The notes under the pieces were generated by a model. The model saw nothing but the letters and a program-made list of their open reading frames with translations, did not search any database and was not told the DNA's origin. A program made the position numbers and the translations under genes. A stretch of DNA of 64,000 nt from Prunus persica (Eukaryota; Streptophyta; Magnoliopsida; Rosales; Rosaceae). This document shows, piece after piece, positions 39,299-50,211 of this stretch; positions within the stretch are counted from its first letter, which is position 1, and the number at the start of each line of letters is the position of its first letter. The stretch lies in the NCBI RefSeq assembly GCF_000346465.2, contig NC_034010.1, forward strand, positions 21,561,757-21,625,756, written 5' to 3'.

Positions 39299-39835
39299 CG
39301 AATAAAACATACAGAAATTCTCAAACTCTCATAGTTTAGCATAAAAGTTGGTTGATTCTGATTCATCGGGTTGGTAGAACTCAATGATCATATATAATAT
39401 TTGTGGAAACTTGTTTTACAAAATGTTCAATGCACTGATGGTTTTGAACAATATTATGCATAAATAATTTGTGAGAATAAATTTATTATAAAAAAAATTA
39501 TAACTATATATATTTATCTTTTCTCTTTTTATTCCTTAACAATAATATACATAGGGGGATGAGAGGGGGCAGTCCGAAGTGTAGGTCTTCTCTCCTAACT
39601 TTTGTGAGGATAAGTGTGTATTTAATTTAAAAAGAAAAAGAAAGAAGCTAGACTCTTATTCATATTGGTCTATGGAAAGATAAAAATAGAAGAAAAATTT
39701 GTCAAATGTGGACAAGTAGACAAGCACTGTACTTAATTATTCTTATCAAATGTGAGTTCGTCTTTTGCAGTTCGTCTCAAACACGCTACAAAGAAAAGTA
39801 GACTTACAAGTCAAAATAAGAAGAGAGCCACATAT

Positions 39836-40069
39836 GGTTCTTTGGTGGAGGACTGCAAAGCGATCCTTGCGCTTTTGCCTAGTACTTCCATTATGCATAT
39901 CTCTAGAGTGGCCAACAAAGTGGCCCATAGACTAGCACAACTATCTTTAACTCTGACCTCAGCATCCACTTGGTCATGGGAACCTCCTGTGATCATTACT
40001 GATGCTTTGGTGGAAGATTCTCTGTAAGTCTTTTTCTATCAATGTTATCCTTTCGTTTCAAAAAAGAAG
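39836..40069 (+). mobile_element. 5'-truncated LINE insertion with 18-bp perfect target-site duplication
   Basis: AAGAAGAGAGCCACATAT occurs at 39818-39835 and again at 40070-40087, flanking 234 bp. The insert translates in one frame from its first base as GSLVEDCKAILALLPSTSIM, then HISRVANKVAHRLAQLSLTL, ending EPPVIITDALVEDSL and a stop. This is the end of a LINE RNase H domain. A short 3' UTR and an A/G-rich tail follow. The 5' truncation, in-frame C-terminus and TSD are those of target-primed reverse transcription. The intact TSD suggests a fairly recent event. Confidence 0.92.
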
Positions 40070-40734
40070 AAGAAGAGAGCCACATATTTACACACGAAAC
40101 AAGACCACATCAATGATCTGGTTCTGCTAGTAATTGAATGAATCATGCATGGAATTATAAATTTGGAAGACAGAATATTGATTGAATTATATATGCATAA
40201 AGTTAATTTGGTAAAAGCTAGAATTCAATTCAATAAAGGCGGCCTTTGTTTTCCTTCAGGTCTGAAAATGAATTTCAATGAAGTGGGGAACTTAATTAGG
40301 TAAGACTTGTGGAAATTTGGTTTTGGAAGCATGAATTAATGTGTGAGTGGCTCCACAAAAGACTTTACCTTCTCAGATGTTGCACATCTTGAGAATCCCC
40401 AGTTCCACACGAAAATCCGTCATAGTTTGAACCTAATTGGGGTTTAATAGTAGACCTGACCGTAGATCATGGGAAATTATTGGTTGACTTGACTTCACGT
40501 GCCTTCCGGTGTCCACTATCATGAAACATAATTTAGTTAAAAATACACAAAAGTTATTTTAAGAGCTCTCTATAAAATTTGAACTCCGATCATACTTCCT
40601 AGTTTAGGAAGTCATAAATACTATAGTTATTTTTTAATTCAATATGATTGTTCCATCTATATTAAAAATAGAGTACTGCTATTTTCACCTCTTGTTTTAT
40701 TTCCCCATCCACCTTATGTTCTAAAATAATTTTA

Positions 40735-41515
40735 CCAAAATCACATTTTTCAAAAGTGACTTATCTTTTTGAAGTGGGATGTTGTTGGTATGCTAAAAAC
40801 AAGAGCATGTATTCATTTTTGGCACTTCCTTTCAACTTGAGATCGGATTATTTCCTATTTAAATGATTTTATATCCTTATAACTTGTTTGATAAATTCAC
40901 ACAGACAAAAGACCAAAACAGAGATACATCTGTTATTGCTAGAAATTAAGTTGGCCACTAATTTCGTACGGGGAATAGAAAGTGGCCGGAGTGGCTTTTA
41001 TGGGTAGAATGCTCCTCCCGATTCTCCTGATGTAGCTGGTTTTTCCGGCCAACCACGGTTGATCCCGCCACTTTGACTGCTGCCAAACCCTTCTTTAATG
41101 GGAGGATCTTCATCCCGACCACCAGATCCTTCTTCTTCTAAGTCTTACGCAGCTATAGTGGAAAAAAAACTCTCGTCTGTCACCTTTACAACATAGGCCC
41201 CTTCCCTTTTAAAAGCCCGATCTCTCATCAAGGAGAGCCGGGGTGTGTGCTTCACTTATGTTATGATGAGATTCACAGATCAGTAGATTCATTACTGCAA
41301 GATGTAAGTGATCAGAAATTGACTTGAGACTTGAGTAGTTGACAAATTTTGTAAGTCTTAACCATATAATCTCATTTTTCTTCTTTTTTTTTATTTTTCA
41401 ATATATGAAGTTCATTAATTTTGGGATTAATGGACAAGAAGACTTGTGGAAATTTCAGGCTTATGGGCCAGGCTTAAGGTCTCTAGCGTAACTTTTGGGA
41501 ATAGAACCTTAATGG
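40735..41515. repeat. Duplicated block B, right copy
   Basis: Counterpart of 23530-23881, interrupted at 40966-41297 by LINE ORF1-like sequence and by a shorter T-rich insertion around 41343-41420. In this copy the RLP-B gene and upstream DNA lie between blocks A and B. Confidence 0.85.
40966..41297 (+). pseudogene. LINE ORF1 N-terminal fragment
   Basis: An insertion relative to the left copy of block B. Plus-strand translation includes PPDPSSSKSYAAIVEKKLSS and, after a frame change, SRGVCFTYVMMRF. The SYAA(I/V)V motif followed by a (G/V)-x-x-x-F-T segment is typical of the N-terminus of gag-like ORF1 of plant LINEs. Stops interrupt the frame. A second similar fragment with KSYAVLVGS occurs near 54480-54540. 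Confidence 0.5.
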
Positions 41516-41640
41516 TCTGGCGAGCCCTACATTAAGCCAACTGTGCGGGCAGTTAAGAAAACCTTGCAGCCATCATATTTGAGATATTTACAACATGCCA
41601 TTGAATGGAAATGGCAAGTCTTTGTAAATACCAAAACTTG

Positions 41641-43557
41641 CCTGTCACAGTGATTCCACCATCAGCATCCCAAACCAATCCAATTCTGACAGCTGGCCAC
41701 AGATTTAAAAATAATTTATGCCTATTTTCTTCCTCATCTCATCGGCATCCCTCTCTCTCTCTCCTTCTCTTTTCCTCTTTCAGTCCGTAAAATTTTGCAA
41801 CTTTGTTCTTCTAATTCTTCTCCCTCTTCAGTCACTCCATCACCCACACATCATGTATTCATTTCCCCATTTTATCTCTAATATATTTAAACTGAGATTA
41901 AAAAGGATAATAGTTAGTGATAATGAAATGGCTGGTTCTTAGGGATTTGCCCCCCAGTTCATTATAAAAAAAAAAAAAAAAAAGGCTGAATAAGGAGATG
42001 ACAAGCTTTCCCCCAAACCGCACCTTCAATGTTTCCTGACAAAATCGAAACAACAGTCTCTCTCAGCTCCACCGTGTCTAATTTTCCAAAACTCCCCAAT
42101 AGATAATAAATTTGAAGGAAAAAAAAAGTGGAAAGAAATTCCTCAGATTTGAGGAGAGACAATGACGCCGGATAAATTTTTTCTCCTCCAAACCGTACCC
42201 AGTTATTCCACAGATTCGAAGCCAACCCAATCTTTCTCAAGTCCATTTGGAGAGAGAACTGGGAAAGACGAATCAGGGGTGTGTGGTTGATGATGATGGA
42301 GAGGAGGAGTGATTGGAGAGAGAACTGGGAATGGAGGAGAGAGAGAGCGCGATGCCGACGAGAGGAGGAAGAAAATAAGCATAATTTTGTTTTTGGCTTT
42401 TTATCACAAATGGTCTTTGACGTTTACGATTTTATCACGAATGGTCATTGATTTTTTTTGTGGCATTAATAGTCTTTAACGTTAGTGCTTTTTATCACAA
42501 ATTGTCTCTCCGTTAAAAATTCTGTTTAAGTGTAATAAGTAGAGCCCATATGTCCAATCACATCGTGACATGTGAATTAAATAAATAAATAAATATATTT
42601 TATTTTATTTTATGAAAATCCATTCTCTCTCTATCTCTCTCCCCCTCCCCTCTGCCCTCTCTCCTCCTTGTGCTCTCCCTCTCTCTCTGTTTTTTTTTCC
42701 TTGCCTCTACAGCCCGACCACCCCACGCCCACCCACCCGCAACCCACCCCTCTCCCTCTGTGTATTTTGCAAAATAATCACTTGCACAAGGTAGTTTCAC
42801 ATTTCCTTTTACACAAATATTTATTCAAACAACTTAAAATAATTAAAAACAGAGGGGGAGAGTAGAGGAGGAGAGAAAATACAGTGGGAGAGGGTAGGGG
42901 AGTTGGGCGTGGGTTGCAGCTTGCTGGTGGCTGTGTTAAAAAAACAGAGACCAATAAAAGAATCCCAAAGACCATTTTTTCTTACAGGTGGTAGGCAATG
43001 GGCAAGAAAAAAACAAAGGGGGATTGTGGATTATGATTTATATACCACTATACAAAGATGGAGAAAGATATATGAGTTATATTATTATTTTTACAGAGGG
43101 AGAAGGAGAGCAGAGGGGAGAGAGGGAGAGCAGAGGGGGAGAGAGGGGGCAGAGGATGGAGAGCGAGGGCAGATGGGGAGAGAGATGGAGTAGAGGAAGG
43201 GGGATGAAAAGTTGTAGAAAAAAAAAAAGGAATTTTCATTAAAAAAAATTATTTAATTATTTTTTCATCCACATGTCACAATGTGATTGGTAATATGGGC
43301 TCCACTTGTCTTCCACATCAGACACTTAACAGAATTTTTAACGGAGGGACCATTTGTGATAAAAAGCCCCAACGTTAAGGACTATTAGTGTCACAAAAAA
43401 ACCTCAAAGACCATTCGTAATAAAATCTTAAACGTTAAGGACCATTTGTGATTAAAAAAAAAAAGCCTTTTTTTTTTTTAAAGTCTATGGCCAGCTGTCA
43501 GAAATGAATTGGTTTAGGATACTTTTGTGGATGCTGATGTGGAATCACTGTGATAGG
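41641..43557. mobile_element. Outer inverted-repeat (hairpin) element, interrupted in its right arm
   Basis: The left arm at 41641-41790 (CCTGTCACAGTGATTCCACC, CTGACAGCTGGCCA, ATTTTCTTCCTC, TCGGCATC) is repeated inverted in two pieces: 43557-43480 and 42388-42290. The pieces join seamlessly if 42395-43467 is removed, so the original element was about 0.85 kb with arms of roughly 150 bp. No transposase. Its ends and target-site duplication were not fixed. Confidence 0.75.
42395..43467. mobile_element. Inner MULE/MITE-like element with TIRs of about 180-200 bp
   Basis: The left arm at 42395-42574 (GGCTTTTTATCACAAATGGTC, then CGTTAAAAATTCTGTTTAAG and CCAATCACATCGTGACATGT) recurs inverted at 43467-43270. 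Weaker inverted similarity continues into pyrimidine-rich (left) and purine-rich (right) internal sequence. Flanks are T-rich, so the duplication (possibly 9-11 bp) cannot be fixed. The long TIRs suggest a non-autonomous Mutator-like element. The reading frames inside are artefacts of the CT/GA-rich arms. Confidence 0.78.
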
Positions 43558-43857
43558 GAAGTTTTTCTCTCCCTAAACTTTCGTTTCCACCTACAATGAA
43601 ACTTTTGGCATTCAATTTATGCTGATTTCACTCCGCATGGATTCAAAAATAATTTAATTAATTTTTCTTTTATTGCAGCATACATATTAAAGCAGTTGCG
43701 AGATATGGTTATGGTACTAATAAATGTTGTTGTCTTTCGTTGTGCTTATGGTTTTGGTTCTAATCTTTCACATGGTGCAACCCACCACAAAGAGGCATGC
43801 CTCACATCTGCTCTCATCCTAATAGTATCGAAATCATAATGGAAAATCCCATGTACA

Positions 43858-44225
43858 TGTTGAGAAAATTAGAGTACACAACTCTAATATAGACTTGTTG
43901 GAGGGAAAATAAGTAAACAAATTACTTGTATTAGACTCATAAAATATTACAACAAGACAACTCTCAAAAGAAAGACCAACTCTTACAAGCACTCTTTCTT
44001 GCTTTCTAGAGACAAACTCTAGAACACTCACATTTCTCACAAGGATTACTTGTTGGAAGTTTAAATGAAATTTAAGGACATTTGTCCCACACTGGTAGAA
44101 AGAAGAAAGAGTGAGGTCTTTATAAGTGTGGAAGTCCCACACTTAGTAAATAGAAGTTGGACCAAGTGGAAGCTAATTGAGCTTCAAAAATCGATTTGAA
44201 CATCGAATATTATATAAATAATATA
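43858..44225 (-). mobile_element. LTR fragment, Copia-like (partial)
   Basis: On the minus strand the sequence reads like an LTR: GTGTGGGACTTCCACACTTA, then a TATA-like CTTATAAAGACC, then a downstream segment ending CTCTAATTTTCTCAACA. The upstream LTR end was not found and no internal domain is present. It may be a solo or broken LTR. Confidence 0.45.
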
Positions 44226-44827
44226 TAAAAATAAGTGTGGGAAATGGGAATGGCATTAGCAAACTTTTCGTACTGCAATGATAGTGTTGTACGTTCTAGC
44301 AGAAATGGCAATGGCATTAGCAATCTACAAAAATAAAGGTTTCAAAACTTAGTTATAAGTTGACTATCTAGTTTCTGAATTATGATTTTATTTTTCTCTT
44401 ATGGTTATGGATGAAGTTCAATAGTTTCCATAAAAAACGAAGAATCGAACACACGACCTCAAGTGTAATTATAAATACCTTTAAATACTTAATCTACAAA
44501 CTAGTTGCCTCTGAACAATCATCAAGAAAAATGAAATTGGATTAACATTACTTTCTTTCTTTTCTTTTTTTGAAGGAAAGATTAATATTAAGATTAAGAT
44601 TACTTTGTTTTATTGTACTCCACATGAAAATGCTTACTAACATGTTTAAGAGGTTTCTCGACTAGACACTATGTAAAGAATAATGGGTCATTCGAGTTTT
44701 AGTCCATAACATGCAAAGGCTCACCAGTCCAACTCGACCCAAGAGATAGCGGGCGGTCCAACTACATATGATTTAAAATTGAGTGTTGCTACTCACACAC
44801 CCAAGGATTTGGTCACTGCAGACTTCA

Positions 44828-44845
44828 CCCCCCCCCCCCCCCCCC
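44828..44845. repeat. Poly(C) tract of 18 bases
   Basis: An uninterrupted run of 18 C in otherwise AT-rich DNA; it may also be a point of assembly or sequencing uncertainty. Confidence 0.9.
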
Positions 44846-45059
44846 TACGTCGATCTCCCGATAGCCCTACAATAAGAATACGCCGGCAATCAACACACTA
44901 AACTGATGCACAAGCCCTTTAAATCACAACACATCTTTTGTGTCTTTAACATTCTAAAACTAGCATGCATACATAACACACTTGGCCATGATGTTAGAGG
45001 CTAAACTGCTTTCTGATAACCAAACGTACTTTCGATGGTGTTTATGGAAAAAAAAAAAA

Positions 45060-45205
45060 GATTTTAAAAATATTAATTAGAAATATGTTTATTTCTAGAC
45101 ATGTAACTATTGAATACTTAAGTGTTTTATATATTTGTATTTTCTATTCCGGGTTGGACAGGTTTTATTTAATGTTTTTCTCTCCTTTTGTTTTATGTGT
45201 GTTTT

Positions 45206-45240
<35 letters not shown>

Positions 45241-46206
45241 GGTATATATAGTATGATTCAAATTTGGCTAGTGTAAAGAAGTATTTGAAATCATCATTAA
45301 AGTCCCTCTAACCTATAAAATAATTACCAAAGCCCACATATTTTTTAAAACCTCCTAAATATCTACTTGAGTGAGCCATCGAAATTGGGGTCCAAGTTCC
45401 TTGCAAAGCTTTAGGTGAGACACTCAGCCCACGCTTAATTTGCCTATACACGGAGGCCACGGTAGGGTCATTATAGAAACTGACTGTAAAGTTTTTATTG
45501 GATGGACTTGGTGGAAAAGTTAGCAACGGAGCCTGGATTCCTAGAAATTTGAATCGTGCGCCTCATGTTGCGGCAAAGATTGGTTTGGGAGCGGCGGAGC
45601 TGCGAAGCTGGGCTAATCAGCCACCACCCTCCCTAGTTCATGTTCTGGAGTCAGATGGGCTATTGTGCCCACCTTTCTACTTGAAACTGTTTGGTCGGGA
45701 AGATTCTTTTTGCTAAACATATGTTGGGTTGTATTAGCTAGAATTTTCCTGAATTTTTTTTTCTAATTTAGTTTGCTTCTCCCTGTAATGTGTTCCTCAG
45801 GTCAGGTTTTGGGGTTTTTAATGCATTTCTCTGATTACGACCCCCAAAAAAAAAAAAAAACACATTTAGGTGCAAACAAGTCATGATGAAAGATAATGTT
45901 AAAGTAAGTGCATTTTCCAGACTAGCAATCCTTCATTTCTGGGATTGAACCCAAATTCCATTGGTTTATTCGTAAGAGCAATATAAAAGGCAATTCAGCG
46001 TCTACATTGAAAAAAAAATACTTGCTTGAATTAGAGAAAAACCATGAGGTGCATCAGAACATACCAAATAGTTCATGGTAGAAGTTCCAATTACAAATAA
46101 TGGTACAACTTATATACTAAAGATGGTTTATATTTCAAAGAGACCCTTTATCATCACTCAAATACTCGAAAGCTAGTACAAATATAGGAGCAGTCCTTCG
46201 TCCCAG
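45060..46206. repeat. Duplicated block C, right copy (with LINE RNase H remnant and (TTG)n)
   Basis: Counterpart of 32500-33935. It contains a (TTG)n microsatellite at 45206-45241 that is not in the left copy, and a LINE RNase H remnant at about 45490-45690 (WIPRNLNRAPHVAAKIGLG, PPPSLVHVLESDG). It leads into the 3' flank of RLP-C. Confidence 0.85.
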
Positions 46207-46530
46207 GCATCTTCAATTGAAGGGAAGCATGTCGTCTTAAAGGTGTCTGCCTACGCTAAAGACGAAGGTAAACAGCCCATAAGATTGAGAAAGATAAATC
46301 ACATAAACCATATGAGTCTAATGACGATAACAAGTTAATAAAATAACGCATGTTCATTTTATATAGCAAAGGGAGAGAAAAATTTATGTTTCCTTAGTTT
46401 TGGAGAGCAACAAAGTCATTTAGTGTCTTGATTCTGTAAAATCTGCATGCATATTGGGGGTAAAGAACAACTAACTCGTATATCATTGAATTTCAAAATA
46501 GTATATGATAAAGATAGAAGTAATTACCAT

Positions 46531-49380
46531 TTATCTATTAAGCACCTTTTGACTGATGATTACTGCCTTCACGTGCAGCCAATCGTTCAAAAGGTTCAAG
46601 AAATCAAAGTATGTGTGTCTGCATGACCTGTTGAGTAGAAGAGTGCCACAAACTCCCCAAAATCCAACAGCAAACCCAAGCCCCATGCTGATGTAATATC
46701 CTTGCGTTATGAGCCCATCCTGGCTGACTTGGTTCACCAACACAGGTTGTCCTGGACCTTTTTCCTCCTCAGGGCATGTCTTTGGGAGCGGTGCTCCACA
46801 AAGCAGAGGATTTCCACCATAAGCATAGTCAAAGCTTTGGAGCTGAGTCCCTATTGGAATTTTTCCAAACAAGTTGTTTTCTGACAAGTCCAACTTAGCA
46901 AGACGAGCTATCCAAGAAAGACTTGTTGGAATTCTGCCATTTATCTGGTTTCTTGATAAATCAAAAGACTCTAACTCCTGCAAATTTCCAATCCTTGAAG
47001 GTATTTGACCTGTTAATTGGTTTCTCGACAGGTTTAAAGAAATCAAACCAAGAAGATAAGTGATTTCACTAGGAATCTCCCCAATCAACTTATTGCTTGA
47101 AAGATCAATACTCTTTAGGAGTCCTAGATTACTTTTAAATTCAGCTCTGAATCCTTTCCATGTTGAAGATGCTTCATCATCATAACACCCTGAAAAGTAT
47201 CCTCGTAGATAATCACCTAAAAAGGAATGATGGATAGTTTGACTTGAACTTCCTTTTTGAGTCAAAGTAGTCAAATTGTTGAGACATTTGGGTATAGTTC
47301 CAGAGATGTTGTTCATCGACAAATCCAAAAGTTGAATACGAGTGAGATGGCATAATTGTGGTGGGATGCTTCCATAGAAGTTATTAGATTGAAGGATAAG
47401 GATAGTCAAATTCGGGAGACTTGCCCCTAACCATTCAGGTATTGATCCCGATAATTTATTTTCCGCAAGATTAAAAAGTGTCAAGTTTCTGCAATTCTTC
47501 AACTGTGAAGGCAACTCTCCCACAAATCCATTGTTATTTAGTCTTAGTGTCTCGATGCTAAACAAGTACCCCATAGTGGTAGGAATTTTTTCAGATAAAG
47601 AGTTATTGCTCAAATCAAGAAAGACTAATTTTTTAAAATGGATCCAGCAATCCGGAAGTTCTCCGAATATATGGTTGCTTGAGATATCAAGAAAAGCTAA
47701 ACTACTATCCTTGGTTGTGCACAAAAAAGAAGCTGCTGCCACTGAAAATTTATTATTGGAGAGATCTAAAAAAGTAACTTTTGATAGAGCTGAAGGGATT
47801 GGACCCTCCAATTGGTTCCAACTCACATTTAGCTTAGGTGGAAACTCCGATCTCAAATTTCCAATTGTTCCTCTAATTTGATTATGAGAGAGATCCATAA
47901 CGAATAATTTATGTGACAAATCCCAAATCCAACTCGGAATGGTATCAGTAATTCCATTATCAGAAATATCAAGAATTAAAACACTTTTCTGAGTTTGAAG
48001 CCATTTTGGGAAAGACAGCCCCATCTTACAAGACCTCAATATTATCGACTCCAATTGGAAGGGAGGAACCCAATCAAAATGGAAGTTTAAAACTAGAGAG
48101 TTAGAGGATAAAGACAAATACTTTAATTTGAAAAGTTTTGAGAAATGGATTTCTGAAATCACTCCTTCCAAAGAATTCCCACCAAAATCAATAGCCTCCA
48201 ACTTAGACATCTGTCCAATATTTTCAGGTATTCTTCCACTTAATTTATTGCCCCCGAGAACCAAGTATTTCAATGATAAAAAGTTCGTGAGGTCAGGCAC
48301 TGAACCCATAATGCCATGATTATCAGATATATCCAAATACTCAAATGTGTTTTGAGCGCATTTAGACAATATGTCAATAATGTCTGAAAGTTGTCCGCTA
48401 AGGCTATTACCCTCTAGGTGCAACTCTCGCAACCTACATAACTTGGCAAACGAATTTGGGATCCCTCCTTTAAGTCTGCTACTAGAGAGAGCAAGATATG
48501 CAAGAGAGCTCATGTTCCCGAAATAATCAGGAATTGAGGAACCATTTAAATTGTTCCAAGAGAGATCAAGATGAACAAGGTTGGTATGAGTACTGGACAA
48601 CCATTGGAAGATTGAAGATTGAAGATTGTTGCGGAAGAGATCGACACGAACAAGAGATTTAGAAGAGTTCATAACAGAAACAGAGGATATAGTTGGAGGA
48701 GGAAGATTACACCCCTGTAATATCAAGTTTCTTAATTTAGGAAGAATATTAACTGCTTCCAGCCAACCAACAACACCGGCGAGATCAGTAAAACTGAAGT
48801 CCAAATGTTTTAGACAAGAAAGATTAGAGAGCCAATTGAGGTTTTTTGCATAAATAAATCGATTCGAGCTGAGATCGAGATATTCCAAGTGTGTCAGGTT
48901 TTCAAGATGATATGGAATTTCACCTCTAAAATTTGCATAAGAGAGATCGAGGTATCTTAAATTGCTCAAAGATCCAATGAAATCTGGAATTTGTCTCCGA
49001 CTGAAATTATTGAAACGAAGGTTCAAATACTCCAAATTCTGCAACTCAACGAGTTTAGGACTAATCGTACCTTGCAAAAATTGGTCTTCAAGATCAAGCT
49101 TAACAACATGGCCAGTGTGGTTGCTGCAGTAGACTCCGGCCCATTGGCAACAGTCTTTGTCTTGCACTTCTCTTCCCCATGAAAGGAGGCGATTGTCGTC
49201 ATCCACGAGGCCTTGTTTGAATGCAAGGAGGGCTTGCATTTCCCTCTCACTGCATCCAATGCAAGGATTGTTCATGTGTAGTAAAAGCACCACAAGAAAT
49301 GCATAGAAGACTTTGAAGCAGTATATTTGCTTCTCATGATCAATGTTAGTTAGAGTCATGATCAAGGCGAAGAAGCACAA
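46531..49380 (-). CDS. RLP-C: EIX2-type leucine-rich-repeat receptor-like protein (949 aa), intact
   Basis: A single uninterrupted frame. The start is uncertain: the first ATG (49380) gives MCFFALIMTLTNIDHEK, while Met8 (49359) would also place the hydrophobic signal (VFYAFLVVLLLHMNNPCIG) near the N-terminus. LRRNT: CSEREMQALLAFKQGLVDDD and DCCQWAGVYC. Many plant LRRs follow, then an island with YDDEASSTWKGFRAEFKS, final LRRs, the cap NPLLCGAPLPKTC, an acidic/glycine juxtamembrane part, a membrane helix at about 894-916 (GYYISMGLGFAVGFWGVCG) and a 33-residue tail. It has the same architecture as RLP-B but is clearly diverged from it, and is closest to pseudogene 2 and RLP-A. Its segment LQGTISPKLVELQ contains the GTACGATTAG that serves as the proposed splice donor in RLP-A. 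Confidence 0.93.
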   Translation of the reverse strand: MCFFALIMTLTNIDHEKQIYCFKVFYAFLVVLLLHMNNPCIGCSEREMQALLAFKQGLVDDDNRLLSWGREVQDKDCCQWAGVYCSNHTGHVVKLDLEDQFLQGTISPKLVELQNLEYLNLRFNNFSRRQIPDFIGSLSNLRYLDLSYANFRGEIPYHLENLTHLEYLDLSSNRFIYAKNLNWLSNLSCLKHLDFSFTDLAGVVGWLEAVNILPKLRNLILQGCNLPPPTISSVSVMNSSKSLVRVDLFRNNLQSSIFQWLSSTHTNLVHLDLSWNNLNGSSIPDYFGNMSSLAYLALSSSRLKGGIPNSFAKLCRLRELHLEGNSLSGQLSDIIDILSKCAQNTFEYLDISDNHGIMGSVPDLTNFLSLKYLVLGGNKLSGRIPENIGQMSKLEAIDFGGNSLEGVISEIHFSKLFKLKYLSLSSNSLVLNFHFDWVPPFQLESIILRSCKMGLSFPKWLQTQKSVLILDISDNGITDTIPSWIWDLSHKLFVMDLSHNQIRGTIGNLRSEFPPKLNVSWNQLEGPIPSALSKVTFLDLSNNKFSVAAASFLCTTKDSSLAFLDISSNHIFGELPDCWIHFKKLVFLDLSNNSLSEKIPTTMGYLFSIETLRLNNNGFVGELPSQLKNCRNLTLFNLAENKLSGSIPEWLGASLPNLTILILQSNNFYGSIPPQLCHLTRIQLLDLSMNNISGTIPKCLNNLTTLTQKGSSSQTIHHSFLGDYLRGYFSGCYDDEASSTWKGFRAEFKSNLGLLKSIDLSSNKLIGEIPSEITYLLGLISLNLSRNQLTGQIPSRIGNLQELESFDLSRNQINGRIPTSLSWIARLAKLDLSENNLFGKIPIGTQLQSFDYAYGGNPLLCGAPLPKTCPEEEKGPGQPVLVNQVSQDGLITQGYYISMGLGFAVGFWGVCGTLLLNRSCRHTYFDFLNLLNDWLHVKAVIISQKVLNR

Positions 49381-50211
49381 CTATTTAGGACAAAGATAAA
49401 GCACAGCCAAATAAAGCATGCATGGAAATCTGGTGAAGGATATTTGCTTACAAGCATTAATTATTTATAGTGGTTACCTTGCATTATCTTGTTAACTTAC
49501 AAAATGATATATTTAGAGACAAGAATTAACATAATTAACCGATGTTTCAAACTCTTAGTTTAGCAAGACTCAGGCAAATTCAAAATATATTTCTTTTTTC
49601 TTTGTAGACACATTATATTTTGTATTTTTATATAATAATGCCGAAAGAGACACATCATCATGCTTGATGTCTTATTGGATATGGACGATTAGTAACTCTA
49701 TACAAATGTAGCCAAATGTGTCTCATTGATTTAATTTCGTACAATAAAATTACACATCATTGACTTAATTTGCTTGCTTTTTTTTCTTCCTTGTGGAAAA
49801 AAGGGATAGTGAAGAAGAAATTTCCCTTTCATTTCCGTGTGCATGCAGTAGTGCATATAGACTAGAAAACCAAGAAAATGACCTAAGAAAGGGATGCCAT
49901 TTAATTTAGTGATACAGTTCTTTGGTCTATACAATTGACCTCATGAATAAACCTCTCATCAGTTTTCTTCATCCTATTGATATTGATCATCATCACCCTC
50001 TACTTGTGCTCAGCTCAGGCATCCAGCTAAAACTCCCTTGTTGATGGGAATTGCTTGGCAAGTTCATTTCTTTAAGAGATGATGATGTTGCCTCTTTTAT
50101 GTTAAGCTAGTTATCATAATTACTAGTGCATTAATGTCAATATGAAGAGACTAGCTAGGTGGCTCCACCAATTGACAATTTGTTCTATTCCCATATTATA
50201 CGCATGCACAT
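49381..50211. other. RLP-C upstream DNA
   Basis: No coding gene. It should contain the RLP-C promoter; no confident TATA or start was placed. The part 50140-50200 (AGAGACTAGCTAGGTGGCTC, AATTTGTTCTATTCCCATA) recurs at about 51760-51812. Confidence 0.4.

Noticed and set aside
42600..43242. Several overlapping frames rich in R/E or S/L/P
   Set aside because: Produced by the CT/GA-rich arms of the inner hairpin element; no protein family.
45085..45276. 63-codon frame with a valine run
   Set aside because: The valines come from the (TTG)n microsatellite; the flanks are duplicated non-coding DNA.
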